From the NCBI GenBank assembly GCA_958295695.1, contig OY282363.1, forward strand, positions 868,001 to 932,000: DNA of 64,000 bases, given 5' to 3'. Positions 43,923 through 52,071 of this stretch are shown piece by piece. The notes beneath the pieces are model-generated. The model did not search any database, was not told the origin of the DNA, and saw only the letters and a program-made list of their open reading frames with translations. Each line of letters begins with the position of its first letter. Positions within the stretch are counted from its first letter, which is position 1. The DNA comes from an uncultured Alphaproteobacteria bacterium (GTDB lineage Bacteria > Pseudomonadota > Alphaproteobacteria > SP197). The position numbers and the translations under genes were made by a program.

Positions 43923-45044
43923 ATGGACCCAATCCTGGGCGACGCCGCCTATTGGCAGAACCTCGCCGCCGAGCAGGAAGCCGGCACGCGCGACGACTAC
44001 ATCGCCTATTTCTACGCGCGCGCGGTCCAGAACAAGCAGCGCGGCGAGGCAGAAGGGTGGCCGGTGTTCGACGAGGTCGCCTATGTCCGCGTCCTGGTGC
44101 CGGGCGACCGCAACAATGTCGTGGACCGCAAGGCGGACGAGGCCGACCGCGAGCGCTGGGCGAACACTCTTACCACCCTTCTCAACCGCGCCTACGGTGA
44201 CGGGCCGGATCGCTTTCCGGTCAAGGTGGGGCCGCTCGCCAAGGACTATAGTCACCAACGCTTCCCCGACGACCCCGTGACCCTGGTACGGGGAGACAGC
44301 TTGCCCGGTTTCGAAGGCGCTCTCTGCCGCGCACCTTCGCACAGGAGGGGCTGGGGTATCGTCTACAACAAGGCTGTTGGATCACAGGGTCGCATCAACT
44401 TCACCCTGGCGCACGAGTTCGGCCACTACCTCCTCCATCGGCGGGATCATCCCGATGGCATCAAGTGCAGCCCGCAGGATATGGTCCGCTGGGACAGCGA
44501 GTACCGCCAAACCGAGCAGCAGGCCAACATGTTTGCCGCGACGCTGTTGATGCCGCTCGACGACTTCCGCTGCCAGATCGGGCCGCGGGCCAAACCGACG
44601 CTGGACGATATTGGCGGGTGCGCTGATCGCTATGACGTATCGCTCACCGCCGCGACGTTGCGATGGCTCGAGTACACGAAACGTCGTTCCGTCCTCGTCC
44701 TTTCACGGGATGGCTTCATCCTCTGGTCACGATCGAGCTCCCATGCTCTCAAGACGGGGGCTTTCTTCCGCACTGCCAACGTGCCGCCTGTTGCCATACC
44801 CGAGATATCGCTCCCAATGAAGCCTGACTGCTCAAGCGGCAAGGCTACCGCTGCTCACGATGCAGATGTGTGGCTCCCCGAGCCGTGCGAGGAAGTCTCA
44901 CTGATTTCCGACCGGTACGATTTCGCCATCTCCTTGCTCCACCTTGATGACGTTCCCCATCGTGACGAGATTGCTGAGGAGCCAGAAGAAGATGCTTATG
45001 ACTGCATGACCAATCGAACTCTTGGATCATCTTGGCTGAAATAA
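43923..45044 (+). CDS. ImmA/IrrE-type metalloprotease fused to a phage-like N-terminus
   Basis: 373 residues from ATG 43923. Residues 1-78 (YWQNLAAEQEAGTRDDYIAY, VAYVRVLVPGDRNNVVDRKA) resemble a small tailed-phage structural protein. From residue 80 (WANTLTTLLNRAYGDG) the sequence is a different family: FEGALCRAP, INFTLAHEFGHYLLHRRDHP with HEFGH (164-168), and QQANMFAATLLMPLDDFR. That is a complete ImmA/IrrE protease and C-terminal region, usually a free-standing protein starting near the Thr-Leu-Thr. The join looks like a recombination scar between a phage gene and an island gene. The C-terminal 90 residues are AT-richer. Confidence 0.82.
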   Translation: MDPILGDAAYWQNLAAEQEAGTRDDYIAYFYARAVQNKQRGEAEGWPVFDEVAYVRVLVPGDRNNVVDRKADEADRERWANTLTTLLNRAYGDGPDRFPVKVGPLAKDYSHQRFPDDPVTLVRGDSLPGFEGALCRAPSHRRGWGIVYNKAVGSQGRINFTLAHEFGHYLLHRRDHPDGIKCSPQDMVRWDSEYRQTEQQANMFAATLLMPLDDFRCQIGPRAKPTLDDIGGCADRYDVSLTAATLRWLEYTKRRSVLVLSRDGFILWSRSSSHALKTGAFFRTANVPPVAIPEISLPMKPDCSSGKATAAHDADVWLPEPCEEVSLISDRYDFAISLLHLDDVPHRDEIAEEPEEDAYDCMTNRTLGSSWLK

Positions 45045-45283
45045 GCCAGCAGGAAACTCCATCGTTCTGGAAGAGAAAGAATGCCCAGAATCACCGGGGT
45101 ATCGAGGACGACCATCCCGCAACCTGCACTCGCCGTAGAACGCTTGCTGCATCGCCGAAACGGGATCGCGGGCGCATCGACCGCGTCATACTTTGCAGGT
45201 ACCTCCCAAGAAGGGCACAACCCGACTTGGTGCGCACAGTCGAAGCGAACAATGAACCGGTACCCGTCCTCTGAAGACTGTCA

Positions 45284-45562
45284 TTACGCTGGATCGAAAC
45301 TGATCCGAAGACGGGTGCCGGTGGCGCGCGCGACCTTTTCGAGGGTTCTGGCCGAGGGATGGGCGCGGCCGCTCTCGAGCCGGGCCACGACCGATTGCGT
45401 CGTCTTCATCCGTTCCGCGAGCTCGGCTTGCGTGAGCTTGGCGCGTGTGCGGGCCTCGATGAGAGAACGGGAGAGATCGAACTCCGGGCCAAGCCGGTCA
45501 TAGGCCTCGCGATAACCCGGATCACGGCTCCATTCCTCATGCAGATCGGTCACTTTGCTCAT
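45284..45562 (-). CDS. higA: HigA-type antitoxin with XRE helix-turn-helix
   Basis: 92 residues from ATG 45560-45562, overlapping the toxin stop by 4 bp (ATGA). The helix-turn-helix is RAKLTQAELAERMKTTQSVV and ARLESGRAHPSARTLEKVAR; the end is GTRLRISFDPA. It would neutralise the upstream-encoded toxin and repress the operon by binding the palindrome at 45898-45913. Confidence 0.9.
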   Translation of the reverse strand: MSKVTDLHEEWSRDPGYREAYDRLGPEFDLSRSLIEARTRAKLTQAELAERMKTTQSVVARLESGRAHPSARTLEKVARATGTRLRISFDPA

Positions 45563-45888
45563 CCCATCACCTCCCTGGCGCGCCGCAGCGCCAAATCGAT
45601 CTCCCGGCGGGGTGTCTTCGGGGTCTTCTTGAGGAACACCCGCACCACCACGACCCGCCTCTCCCCGGCCGTAACGTAGAGCGCCCGCGATATCCCGTCC
45701 CGACCGCTCATGCGCATTTCCCAAAGCGGCCCGGTCAAGTGCCTGACGTGAGGCGCCCCTACGCGCTCCAGCCCAACCGCGGCGATCAATTGGCAGATTC
45801 GCGCAAACCGCGCCCGCATGTCGACAGACAGTGCCCCAAGCTCCCTGTCCACCGTCGCGCTCAGGGTCTCGACGCTCCAATCCACCAC
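45559..45888 (-). CDS. higB: HigB/Gp49-type toxin
   Basis: 109 residues. VDRELGALSVDMRARFARIC, then PHVRHLTGPLWEMRMSGRDG, ISRALYVTAGERRVVVVRVF and KKTPKTPRREIDLALRRARE are the phage-derived Gp49-like (RelE-fold) signatures. Such toxins cut mRNA on the ribosome. Toxin first, antitoxin second with overlap is the usual HigBA order. The frame is intact and the pair probably stabilises element B next to its integrase. Confidence 0.9.
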   Translation of the reverse strand: MVDWSVETLSATVDRELGALSVDMRARFARICQLIAAVGLERVGAPHVRHLTGPLWEMRMSGRDGISRALYVTAGERRVVVVRVFLKKTPKTPRREIDLALRRAREVMG

Positions 45889-45897
45889 CGTTCCCTT

Positions 45898-45913
45898 ATA
45901 GCACCTTTGCTAT
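45898..45913. promoter_or_regulatory. Operator palindrome of the higBA pair
   Basis: ATAGCA-CCTT-TGCTAT, a perfect 6-bp inverted repeat 10-25 bp upstream of the toxin start, with a further ATAGC at 45915-45919. The position over the expected promoter suits autoregulation by HigA. Confidence 0.6.
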
Positions 45914-45977
45914 GATAGCGACAGCAGTGACGATGCACGAACGAGACGGCGCACCCTTCGCGTTCCTCGATAGCGGC

Positions 45978-47183
45978 TCAAGTCGCATCCAATCCCGCAC
46001 CTCCGGTCAGAATATCCGCGCCGATGCTATCGGCGACCTTAGACGCGGAGGCCTTCACCGAATCCCGCGCCAGATGTGCATATCGCGCCGTGGTCTGAAC
46101 CTGCGTATGGCCGAGCAACTTCCCGATCATCGGCAGGCTCTCGCCCAGCGCCAGCGCGCGCGAGGCGAAGCTGTGCCGCAAGTCGTGGATGCGCACGTCG
46201 CCCAAACCGGCGCGCGCCCGGATGCGCCGCCAGGGGTGCTGCAGGTCGGTGAGATGAGCCCCCGGCTTCCTGCCGGCAATGACCCAGGGATTGTCCGGGT
46301 CGCGGGGCAGGGCGGCGAGCACGCCCGCCGCCGCCCGCGACAGCGGCACCATCCGCGCGCCGGTCTTGCTGTCCGGCAACCGCAGTTCGCCCGCCTCCAG
46401 GTCCACGTTTTCCCAACGAAGCGTCTGGACCTCGCCCAACCGGCACCCTGTCAGCATCAGTAGGCGGATGGCGGTCACCGCCGAGAGCGCTTCCGAGCCC
46501 TCGGCCTCGACCTCGCTCAGCACCTGTCCCAGCCGGCGGAACTCGTCCTCCGTCAGGAACCGCTCCCGCTTGTGCTCCTTGTACTTCTCCACGAACCGGC
46601 AAGGGTTCGCGCCGTCTTTCCGCAGTCCCCAGGCTTCGGCCAGATTGAACATCTTTCGCACGACCTCGAGAATCCGGTTCGCCTGATAGGGCGTTCCCCG
46701 GTGCCGGTGGTGCAACGCCGCGATGTGTTCGCGTTCGACCGCCTCGATCGCGAGCGCGCCCAGCTCGGGCAGTACGAACTTCGCGACCAGCCACCGACAG
46801 GCCTCCGCCGTCCGGGGCTTGCAGCGGACCGTGACATGCTCCGTCAGATAGCGCCCCGCGAGATCGGCGACCGTCGGTTCGCTCGCCGGCGCGGCCGAGG
46901 GGACAGGGTCCGGGTTCTCGCCGGCCTTGATACGGGCGATCAGCATGGCCGCCTTGCGGCGCGCCTGATCGGCGGAGATCACCCCGTGACGACCGACCGC
47001 GATCCGTTTCGACGCCCCCCGCGCCCGACTCTGGACGATGTAGACCTTGGTGCCGGATGGATAGACCCGCACCCCGAAACCGGACAACTCCCGGTCCCAG
47101 AAGACGGCATCCTTGCCCTCCACCGAGAGGCCGTCGACCGTCCGTTTGGAGATGCTCCGGTATTGCAGCTTCGCCATTGCCAT
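45978..47183 (-). CDS. Tyrosine integrase of element B
   Basis: 401 residues from ATG 47181-47183; ATG 47175-47177 has better spacing from the upstream GGGG. The arm-binding domain (FWDRELSGFGVRVYPSG, IAVGRHGVISADQARR) is followed by a core-binding domain. The catalytic residues are Arg248 (TGCRLGEV), His333/Arg336 (IHDLRHSFAS), His359 (LGHTQV) and Tyr368 (ARYAHLA), all present. It is only distantly like the element A integrase, yet both face the same tRNA fragment. It would excise 11996-47454 by recombining the two 40-bp repeats. Confidence 0.94.
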   Translation of the reverse strand: MAMAKLQYRSISKRTVDGLSVEGKDAVFWDRELSGFGVRVYPSGTKVYIVQSRARGASKRIAVGRHGVISADQARRKAAMLIARIKAGENPDPVPSAAPASEPTVADLAGRYLTEHVTVRCKPRTAEACRWLVAKFVLPELGALAIEAVEREHIAALHHRHRGTPYQANRILEVVRKMFNLAEAWGLRKDGANPCRFVEKYKEHKRERFLTEDEFRRLGQVLSEVEAEGSEALSAVTAIRLLMLTGCRLGEVQTLRWENVDLEAGELRLPDSKTGARMVPLSRAAAGVLAALPRDPDNPWVIAGRKPGAHLTDLQHPWRRIRARAGLGDVRIHDLRHSFASRALALGESLPMIGKLLGHTQVQTTARYAHLARDSVKASASKVADSIGADILTGGAGLDAT

Positions 47184-47225
47184 ACCCCGTTCGAGTCCGC
47201 TTGACGGGGATGCCGGCGCGATCTA

Positions 47226-47245
47226 CCGTAAGCATACCGTAAGCG
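47226..47245. repeat. 20-bp arm repeat, right end of element B
   Basis: Exact second copy of 12111-12130, 43 bp upstream of the integrase start. Same orientation as the other copy. Confidence 0.65.
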
Positions 47246-47262
47246 GGTGAGATGAAATCGGA

Positions 47263-47277
47263 GCGCATCGAAGCGCA
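47263..47277. repeat. GCGCA-N4-A-GCGCA site
   Basis: GCGCATCGAAGCGCA, 80 bp upstream of integrase B, just beyond the 20-bp repeat. Confidence 0.55.
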
Positions 47278-47357
47278 TGCGTGGCGGCGAATCAAGCCTG
47301 AATCTGGCGACGAGAGAAGGAGAAAACGAAGCAGTTATAGCATGTTAGGGTATTCTG

Positions 47358-47372
47358 GCGCATTTTAGCGCA
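47358..47372. repeat. GCGCA-N4-A-GCGCA site
   Basis: GCGCATTTTAGCGCA, 38 bp left of the attachment repeat, in a context shared with 11871-11896 (followed by GGTG-N-GGCAGG). Confidence 0.55.
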
Positions 47373-47409
47373 GGTGAGGCAGGATCGAACGACCAAGGAG
47401 AATATCCGG

Positions 47410-47454
47410 CTCATAACCTGAAGGTCGCAGGTTCGAATCCTGCCCCCGCTACCA
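47410..47454 (+). other. att: Attachment site 2: 3' half of the CAU-anticodon tRNA gene
   Basis: Its first 40 bp (47410-47449) equal 11996-12035, from the anticodon loop to the acceptor stem; then TACCA in place of AACCA. The 5' tRNA half is again absent, replaced by element DNA. It marks the right border of element B and, by the repeats beyond it, probably the left border of another element. Confidence 0.9.
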
Positions 47455-47455
47455 A

Positions 47456-47497
47456 AAAATCCCTGCTATCTCAACAAGATAGTGGGGATTTTCTTTT
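47456..47497 (+). terminator. Hairpin terminator after tRNA fragment 2
   Basis: AAAATCCCTGCTATCT pairs with AGATAGTGGGGATTTT around a CAACA loop, followed by CTTTTT. Two small mismatches lie mid-stem. Confidence 0.75.
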
Positions 47498-47558
47498 TGG
47501 GCGCGAGGTTTGAGATTCTCCCAGGTACCATATAGGCACCGTTTCAATTCCAAGCTCC

Positions 47559-47573
47559 GCGCACCCCAGCGCA
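47559..47573. repeat. GCGCA-N4-A-GCGCA site right of attachment site 2
   Basis: GCGCACCCCAGCGCA. Preceded by TTCAATTC (47543-47550) and CTCC, the same arrangement as 12133-12162 right of attachment site 1. Confidence 0.55.
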
Positions 47574-47617
47574 CCTTGATGGTAAGGGTTCGGCCAAGCC
47601 GGTACGGACGGTAGATT

Positions 47618-48290
47618 CTAGCGGTTGAGCGTGCGGCTCCAATTTCTTCTCAGGGGTCGGAGCCAGATGTCCTTCCGGGGCTTGTCGTACTGCTTTTGAC
47701 GGTCGTAACGCCCGCGACCCTGGGTCGTTCCGACGTGGATCCATCCGGAGGCCCTGTAGACGGCGCCGGTGTGGCGCGGGGTCTCGACGAAGGTCTCGAT
47801 GAGGACGGGCGTTGTGTTGTAGCGCTCGGTCCAGTCCGCCGGCAGACGGCGGCGGACGATGGCGAGGATGTGCGAGCCGAGGTTGGGGATGGCGATCGGC
47901 CCGCCGTCGCGGTCATGGACGGCGTAGCGCATCTGGACGCCGACCAGGGTCTTGTATCCGAAGTAGTGGTAGCGGGCGACGAACGCGTTCCACAAGCCCG
48001 CTCTCTCGGGCGCCGCGCACGACGGGCCGGAGGTCGAGCGGACGCGCCTCGTCGAGGGTCGTCGGCGCCGGGACCGGCGGCGCTTCGGTATCCGGCCCGA
48101 GGACGATGGGCCCGGGCCGGTTCTGCCGTTCCCGCGGCGCCGGCAGGGCGACCGGGTCGTCCTTGTGCATGGCCGGCATGGTAATCTTGGCCATCATGTC
48201 CTTGAGCCCGCCGTCGGGCTTGAACCGGCCGATGCGTCGGCAAAACGCCTTCGACTGGGCATGGCGGTTCAGCGGCGGCTGTCCGTCGAG
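47618..48290 (-). pseudogene. DUF4338 protein, frameshifted and internally deleted
   Basis: The upstream part (FKPDGGLKDMMAKITMPAMH, RQNRPGPIVLGPDTEAPPVP, TTLDEARPLDLRPVVRG) is in one frame to about 47998. The rest (WNAFVARYHYFGYKTLVGVQ, MRYAVHDRDGG, TPVLIETFVETPRHTGAVYR, GTTQGRGRYDRQKQYDKPRK, DIWLRPLRRNWSRTLNR) is in another. The central block expected between MRYAVHDRDGG and IPNLGSHILAIVRRRL is missing. DUF4338 proteins usually travel with transposons. Not functional as read. Confidence 0.75.
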
Positions 48291-48697
48291 CCAGCGATGC
48301 CGGGAGCCGTCCTGGTGGAGCATCGTGGCGATGTAGGGCTTGCGTGGCCGGCGCCGCCGATGGGCGCCGCGCCTGGACGCCTAGCTGACCGAGCCGGCGC
48401 GCCGCGGGACAGTCTTGGTCCACGTGTCGCTCAAGGCGAAGCCGTGGCGGTCCCGGAGATGGTCGTGGACATGCTTGACCGTCCAGCCCCCATGCCGCGT
48501 CCGGTCCTGCTTGAGGACCCATGCGATGCGGTCCGTGGGCACCGGCGGCGGTCGAACAGCCCCTCCAGCCCCTCGTCCTCATAACACCATCGGTAGCGGC
48601 GGAAGCTGCGCTCCGACATCCCCGGCGACTCCGCCGCACCCATCGCCGAAAGACGCTTCGCCTCGAAGCGCCCCAGCACATCCTCGAACTTCCGCAT
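48250..48697 (-). pseudogene. ISNCY-type transposase relic
   Basis: Starts at ATG 48695-48697: MRKFEDVLGRFEAKRLSAMG, MSERSFRRYRWCYEDEGLEG, LFDRRR, an N-terminal DNA-binding region. After frame loss a later block MLHQDGSRHRWLDGQPPLN (near 48265-48325) is the start of the catalytic core. It is cut there and joined to DUF4338 sequence. Inactive. Confidence 0.65.
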
Positions 48698-48846
48698 CCT
48701 GCGTTCCTGTCACCATGTCGTCCGGTTCATCCAGGCGCTTCCTTGCGGAGACACCTGACCGGACAACTCCCGTGCCACCTGAACCGGACACATCATGGGC
48801 TAGCGACAGCGGTGTTGGAGCGCATTGACAAAGTTCGCCAAGTTGA

Positions 48847-48871
48847 TAGTGTAGCGTGTTGCGCTACACTA
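48847..48871. promoter_or_regulatory. 10-bp perfect inverted repeat, antitoxin-type operator
   Basis: TAGTGTAGCG-TGTTG-CGCTACACTA, 33 bp upstream of a HigA-like start. Such palindromes over the promoter are typical operators of self-repressing antitoxins. The operator survives although the gene behind it is truncated. Confidence 0.6.
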
Positions 48872-48904
48872 TGTCCCCTGCAAGAAATCTCGCAAGAGGC
48901 CCTC

Positions 48905-49060
48905 ATGTCACGACAATCGGAGAAGCCCGCCCATCCCGGCGCCTTCATCAGGGAGCGCGTGATCCCGTCCGGCATGTCGGTGACGGAAACCGCGAAGAGG
49001 CTGGGCGTGGGCCGGCCCGCGTTGTCGAACCTGTTGAACGGCCGTTCGGCGCTGTCCGCC
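48905..49060 (+). pseudogene. HigA-like antitoxin, N-terminal part only
   Basis: From ATG 48905: SEKPAHPGAFIRERVIPSGM, SVTETAKRLGVGRPALSNLL, NGRSALS, a complete helix-turn-helix. The expected dimerisation or protease part is absent; the frame continues as antisense of the PIN-like gene, without family features. The DNA-binding half could still occupy its operator if expressed. Confidence 0.65.
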
Positions 49061-49120
49061 CGATGCCCCGGACGCGCCGGGTTCAGCGAATCGGAAGGCG
49101 ACGGACCGCCCGGCGGCCGC

Positions 49121-49501
49121 TCACGCCGTCCGGTCGAGAAACGCGCGCGGCGACCACGCCTCGACCGGCACGTAGCGCGGCTCCGTGAAGTCCCGCCTGT
49201 TGCCGGTGATCAGGATCGCGCCGCCTGCCGCGGCCGTCGCCAGATAGACCTCGTCGTCGGGATCGCGCAGACCGAAGACGAGATCCTCAGGCTCGACCAT
49301 GACGGCCAGACGCGCGATCTCCCGGATGACCAGTCTCAGCGTGTCGCGATTGGGCGCCTGGCCGGGCCGTCCGGCCACGTCTTCACATTCGGACAGGATG
49401 GGCGCGGACAGGACGATCTCGTGATGGCGCACGACCCGCTCGACGACCTCGCGGCAGGCGCCGTCGACCCGCGCCGCGGTCTCTGCGCCGCGCGTTGTTC
49501 G
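49121..49501 (-). pseudogene. PIN-domain protein, N-terminus lost
   Basis: The last 110 codons are well formed: REVVERVVRHHEIVLSAPIL, PNRDTLRLVIREIARLAVMV, VFGLRDPDDEVYLATAAAGG (acidic D-P-x-D-D motif) and ILITGNRRDFTEPRYVPVEA. The frame stays open to 49861, but no DTN-type start motif is found in any frame upstream. I judge it truncated; a divergent short PIN protein is possible. Confidence 0.55.
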
Positions 49502-49884
49502 CGAGAATCGCGCGGTGCCCGTTGTCGCGACATCGAGGGACGCGGTTTTCCATCGTCGCAGGGGGTGAATCGGCACCGCATACAAGCCGCGCGCGGTCGT
49601 CTTTCTTACTTGCCGTAGCAGTGATACAAGGCGAGAGGCATCGCGTGCGATACTTGTGGGCGTGGCACGGCGCTTGCGCGCGTAGGCCCAAGCGGCACAT
49701 TCGGGGAAGACTGTGACAGGACAGGCACGATATCGCGCGAAGATCCGCTTACTTGCGGCCGTGTTCGAACAGGACCTGCGCCGATGTCCTTCCCGGCGAG
49801 CGGCGGAATTGAAACTGCACGACATAGCCGGGCACGGGGTACCCCTTCCTGTTTCGGCCAAGTTCGAGAAGCGAACGCAGTGAC

Positions 49885-50613
49885 ATGAAGCTCGGGGTAC
49901 TCGTCATATCCGTCGCCATGGTGGTACACATGGGAGCGCGTAGTGCCGAGTCGGCCGAATCGTTGGAGGTAACCGATGCATTCTCTCGTCTGAATGCGCT
50001 TGCCGAAGAGCTTGCCGAGGAGCGGCGCGCGCTTGGAGTATCTACCGGTGCTCCACCGTCGATTGTGGCCCCGTCGAGCCTCGCCGTTCCTGCCGGCGCC
50101 GCGCGATCGGATCGCGAGGCTGGCGTCCGATCCGCTGGCGCAGATGGCGAGTCAGCGGCCTGCGGCTCGAGAAGAGAGCTGTCACAGACAATCAGTGCAC
50201 TGCAGGAACGGTATGACGAACACGGCAGGGCGATCATTGCCGTGAACGACGAGTTGCCCATGCTCCGCAGGACGGTGCTCGACATGGAGCGCGTTTGCAC
50301 GGAGCGCTTGGCGAAACACATCGGCTCCGCGCTCGGTGGGATCGAAGCGCTCGACCTCGCGGCCGATTACCGGGTCGTGGAGAGGCTCACCGGTTGTGTC
50401 GACCGTTTGCGCGAAGCGACGGACGACGAGCTCAGTGCGACCACAAGCAACATTCGCATGCAACGTTTGGCGGTCGAAATGGAGCGGCTGGGCCGCATGA
50501 CGCATCGGGTCGCCGATCTTGAGCGCGCGCTGCTGCGCGGCATCAGCAAACGCAAGCGCCTCGTGCAGGAGCTCGGACAGTTTCAGCGAGAAATCGAGGC
50601 CGTTTGCCGATGA
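49885..50613 (+). CDS. Secreted coiled-coil protein, first gene of the envelope cluster
   Basis: 242 residues from ATG 49885. A signal peptide (residues 1-24, MKLGVLVISVAMVVHMGARSAESA) precedes a helical stretch (AFSRLNALAEELAEERRALG), a Pro/Ala/Ser linker, and a long helical part with several cysteines (SQTISALQERYDEHGRAIIA to RISKRKRLVQELGQFQREIE-like end). No enzyme motif. It starts a rightward series of co-directional genes to the window end. Probably periplasmic and structural. Confidence 0.75.
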   Translation: MKLGVLVISVAMVVHMGARSAESAESLEVTDAFSRLNALAEELAEERRALGVSTGAPPSIVAPSSLAVPAGAARSDREAGVRSAGADGESAACGSRRELSQTISALQERYDEHGRAIIAVNDELPMLRRTVLDMERVCTERLAKHIGSALGGIEALDLAADYRVVERLTGCVDRLREATDDELSATTSNIRMQRLAVEMERLGRMTHRVADLERALLRGISKRKRLVQELGQFQREIEAVCR

Positions 50614-50733
50614 GGCATGCCTACACATTGAATCTTATCGATCTGGCGCTGCAAACCCATCGGCGTCGATGGCTTGGCCCATGCGGTCGCCGGCTGATCC
50701 GTGCGACCCACCGTTAGGCCCTTGGAGAGGTCC

Positions 50734-51372
50734 ATGTCGCTCCGCTGCCTTTGCGTTGTCTTGCTTGCCGGAGCACTTGCTGCGATGGCGCCTCCGGGCT
50801 TTGCAAACGAGAACGCGCTTGAACGCGAGAGCATCGAGACCACATACGCCGAGCTCAACAAGATCATCGCCGATCTGGAAGGGGCGATCACGACCGCCGA
50901 GAGCGCGCTCGAGAACGTCAAGTCGATGGTGCTCGAGGACGGTCGCACGGTGACCGGCGCGCTCTTCAGCGAGCTGAAAGGCAAGGTGAGCGGGATGCTG
51001 GACGGTCTCGCACCGAACAGCGTGTTGATGGACAATCTCGAAGGCGCCAAGGCCAATGTAATCGTGCTCAAACGGTGGTTCGAGCGGCAGCCGCCCAGCT
51101 ACCCGAACCGCGATCAACTGATCATGCGGGTCGAGGAGACGATCAAGAGCTACGGGGAGCTGACCGACCTCATCCTGACCGGCCGGCAGGACGCGCAGGA
51201 TGCATTGCGCGAACTGTTGCGCGCGCAGTTCTACCAGAGCATGGAATTGAAGGTGGAGTCGGCAGAACTCAGCGTAGAAGTGACGAAGCGTCTGGTCACC
51301 TCGCTGCGGGATCTCAGCACAAAGATCCGCCAAGTGGCGGAAGAGGAAGTCCCGAACCCCATCCCCAACTGA
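50734..51372 (+). CDS. Secreted helical protein
   Basis: 212 residues. ATG 50734 is preferred because GGAGAGG lies just upstream and a signal peptide follows directly (MSLRCLCVVLLAGALAAMAP, cleavage near PGFANE). The mature part is all helix: ETTYAELNKIIADLEGAITT, ESALENVKSMVLEDG, VKRLVTSL-like repeats. No family known to me. Similar in size and composition to the next gene, so the two may be distant paralogues or partners. Confidence 0.75.
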   Translation: MSLRCLCVVLLAGALAAMAPPGFANENALERESIETTYAELNKIIADLEGAITTAESALENVKSMVLEDGRTVTGALFSELKGKVSGMLDGLAPNSVLMDNLEGAKANVIVLKRWFERQPPSYPNRDQLIMRVEETIKSYGELTDLILTGRQDAQDALRELLRAQFYQSMELKVESAELSVEVTKRLVTSLRDLSTKIRQVAEEEVPNPIPN

Positions 51373-51411
51373 CGCGATACGTTGCCTTACGGACCACTGG
51401 AGGAACCGGAC

Positions 51412-52068
51412 ATGAAGACATCGATTGCAGCCGCCCTGGCTATCGCCATTGCCTTGGCCGGCTTCTCGCTGACGGCCGATGCGCAGCAACCCGCGCAGCA
51501 AGAGCAGGGCGCATCCGAGAACGGGCAGCCCGACATGGAGCGGCTGGTCGAGGGCGTCAAGACCATCGCGGTCGACCTGGAACAGAATATTTCCGCTGTC
51601 ATGGATGCACTCAAGGGCGCTTCCAACAGCCGGGAAGACGGCGCGAAGCTGCTCGAGCAGATGCAGGTATCGATCGAGGCGGTGCACGGCAGCCTGGCCG
51701 AGGACGGCAATATTTGGACCGAGCTGACGCGGGCCATGGAAATTTGGGACGGGAACCGGAAGAGTGCGCTGGAGAAGTCGGAGACCAATCCGGCGTTCGA
51801 CCAGATCGCCGAAGAGTGGAGCCTGAAGATCGAGCAGGCCGGAGAGCTGCGCAAGCAGATTCTCACACAGCGCGCGGAGTCGATGGCGATGCTCGACCAG
51901 ATCCTGTCCGATCGCGAGGTGGTTCTGGCCTATTACGATCTCGGGCAAGCGGATCGCGCGCTGGAAGCCATGCAGACGGTGAGCGACAATCTGGGCCGCA
52001 TGAACGACTCGATGCGCGAAATCGTCGATCAGACGCAAGTGGTCGCCGGACCCGCCATATCGCAGTAG
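51412..52068 (+). CDS. Secreted helical protein
   Basis: 218 residues from ATG 51412, GGAGG upstream. Signal peptide residues 1-25 (AALAIAIALAGFSLTADAQQ), then a Gln/Glu-rich linker and a helical body (MERLVEGVKTIAVDLEQNIS, KLLEQMQVSIEAVHGSLAED, REVVLAYYDLGQADRALEAM). No catalytic motif. Fits a periplasmic adaptor in the channel cluster. Confidence 0.75.
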   Translation: MKTSIAAALAIAIALAGFSLTADAQQPAQQEQGASENGQPDMERLVEGVKTIAVDLEQNISAVMDALKGASNSREDGAKLLEQMQVSIEAVHGSLAEDGNIWTELTRAMEIWDGNRKSALEKSETNPAFDQIAEEWSLKIEQAGELRKQILTQRAESMAMLDQILSDREVVLAYYDLGQADRALEAMQTVSDNLGRMNDSMREIVDQTQVVAGPAISQ

Positions 52069-52071
52069 ACC

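Noticed and set aside
47618..48290. Druantia defence system, since DUF4338 is also found in DruA
   Set aside because: The gene is broken, adjoins a transposase relic, and no large DruE-type helicase is present; transposon association explains it better.
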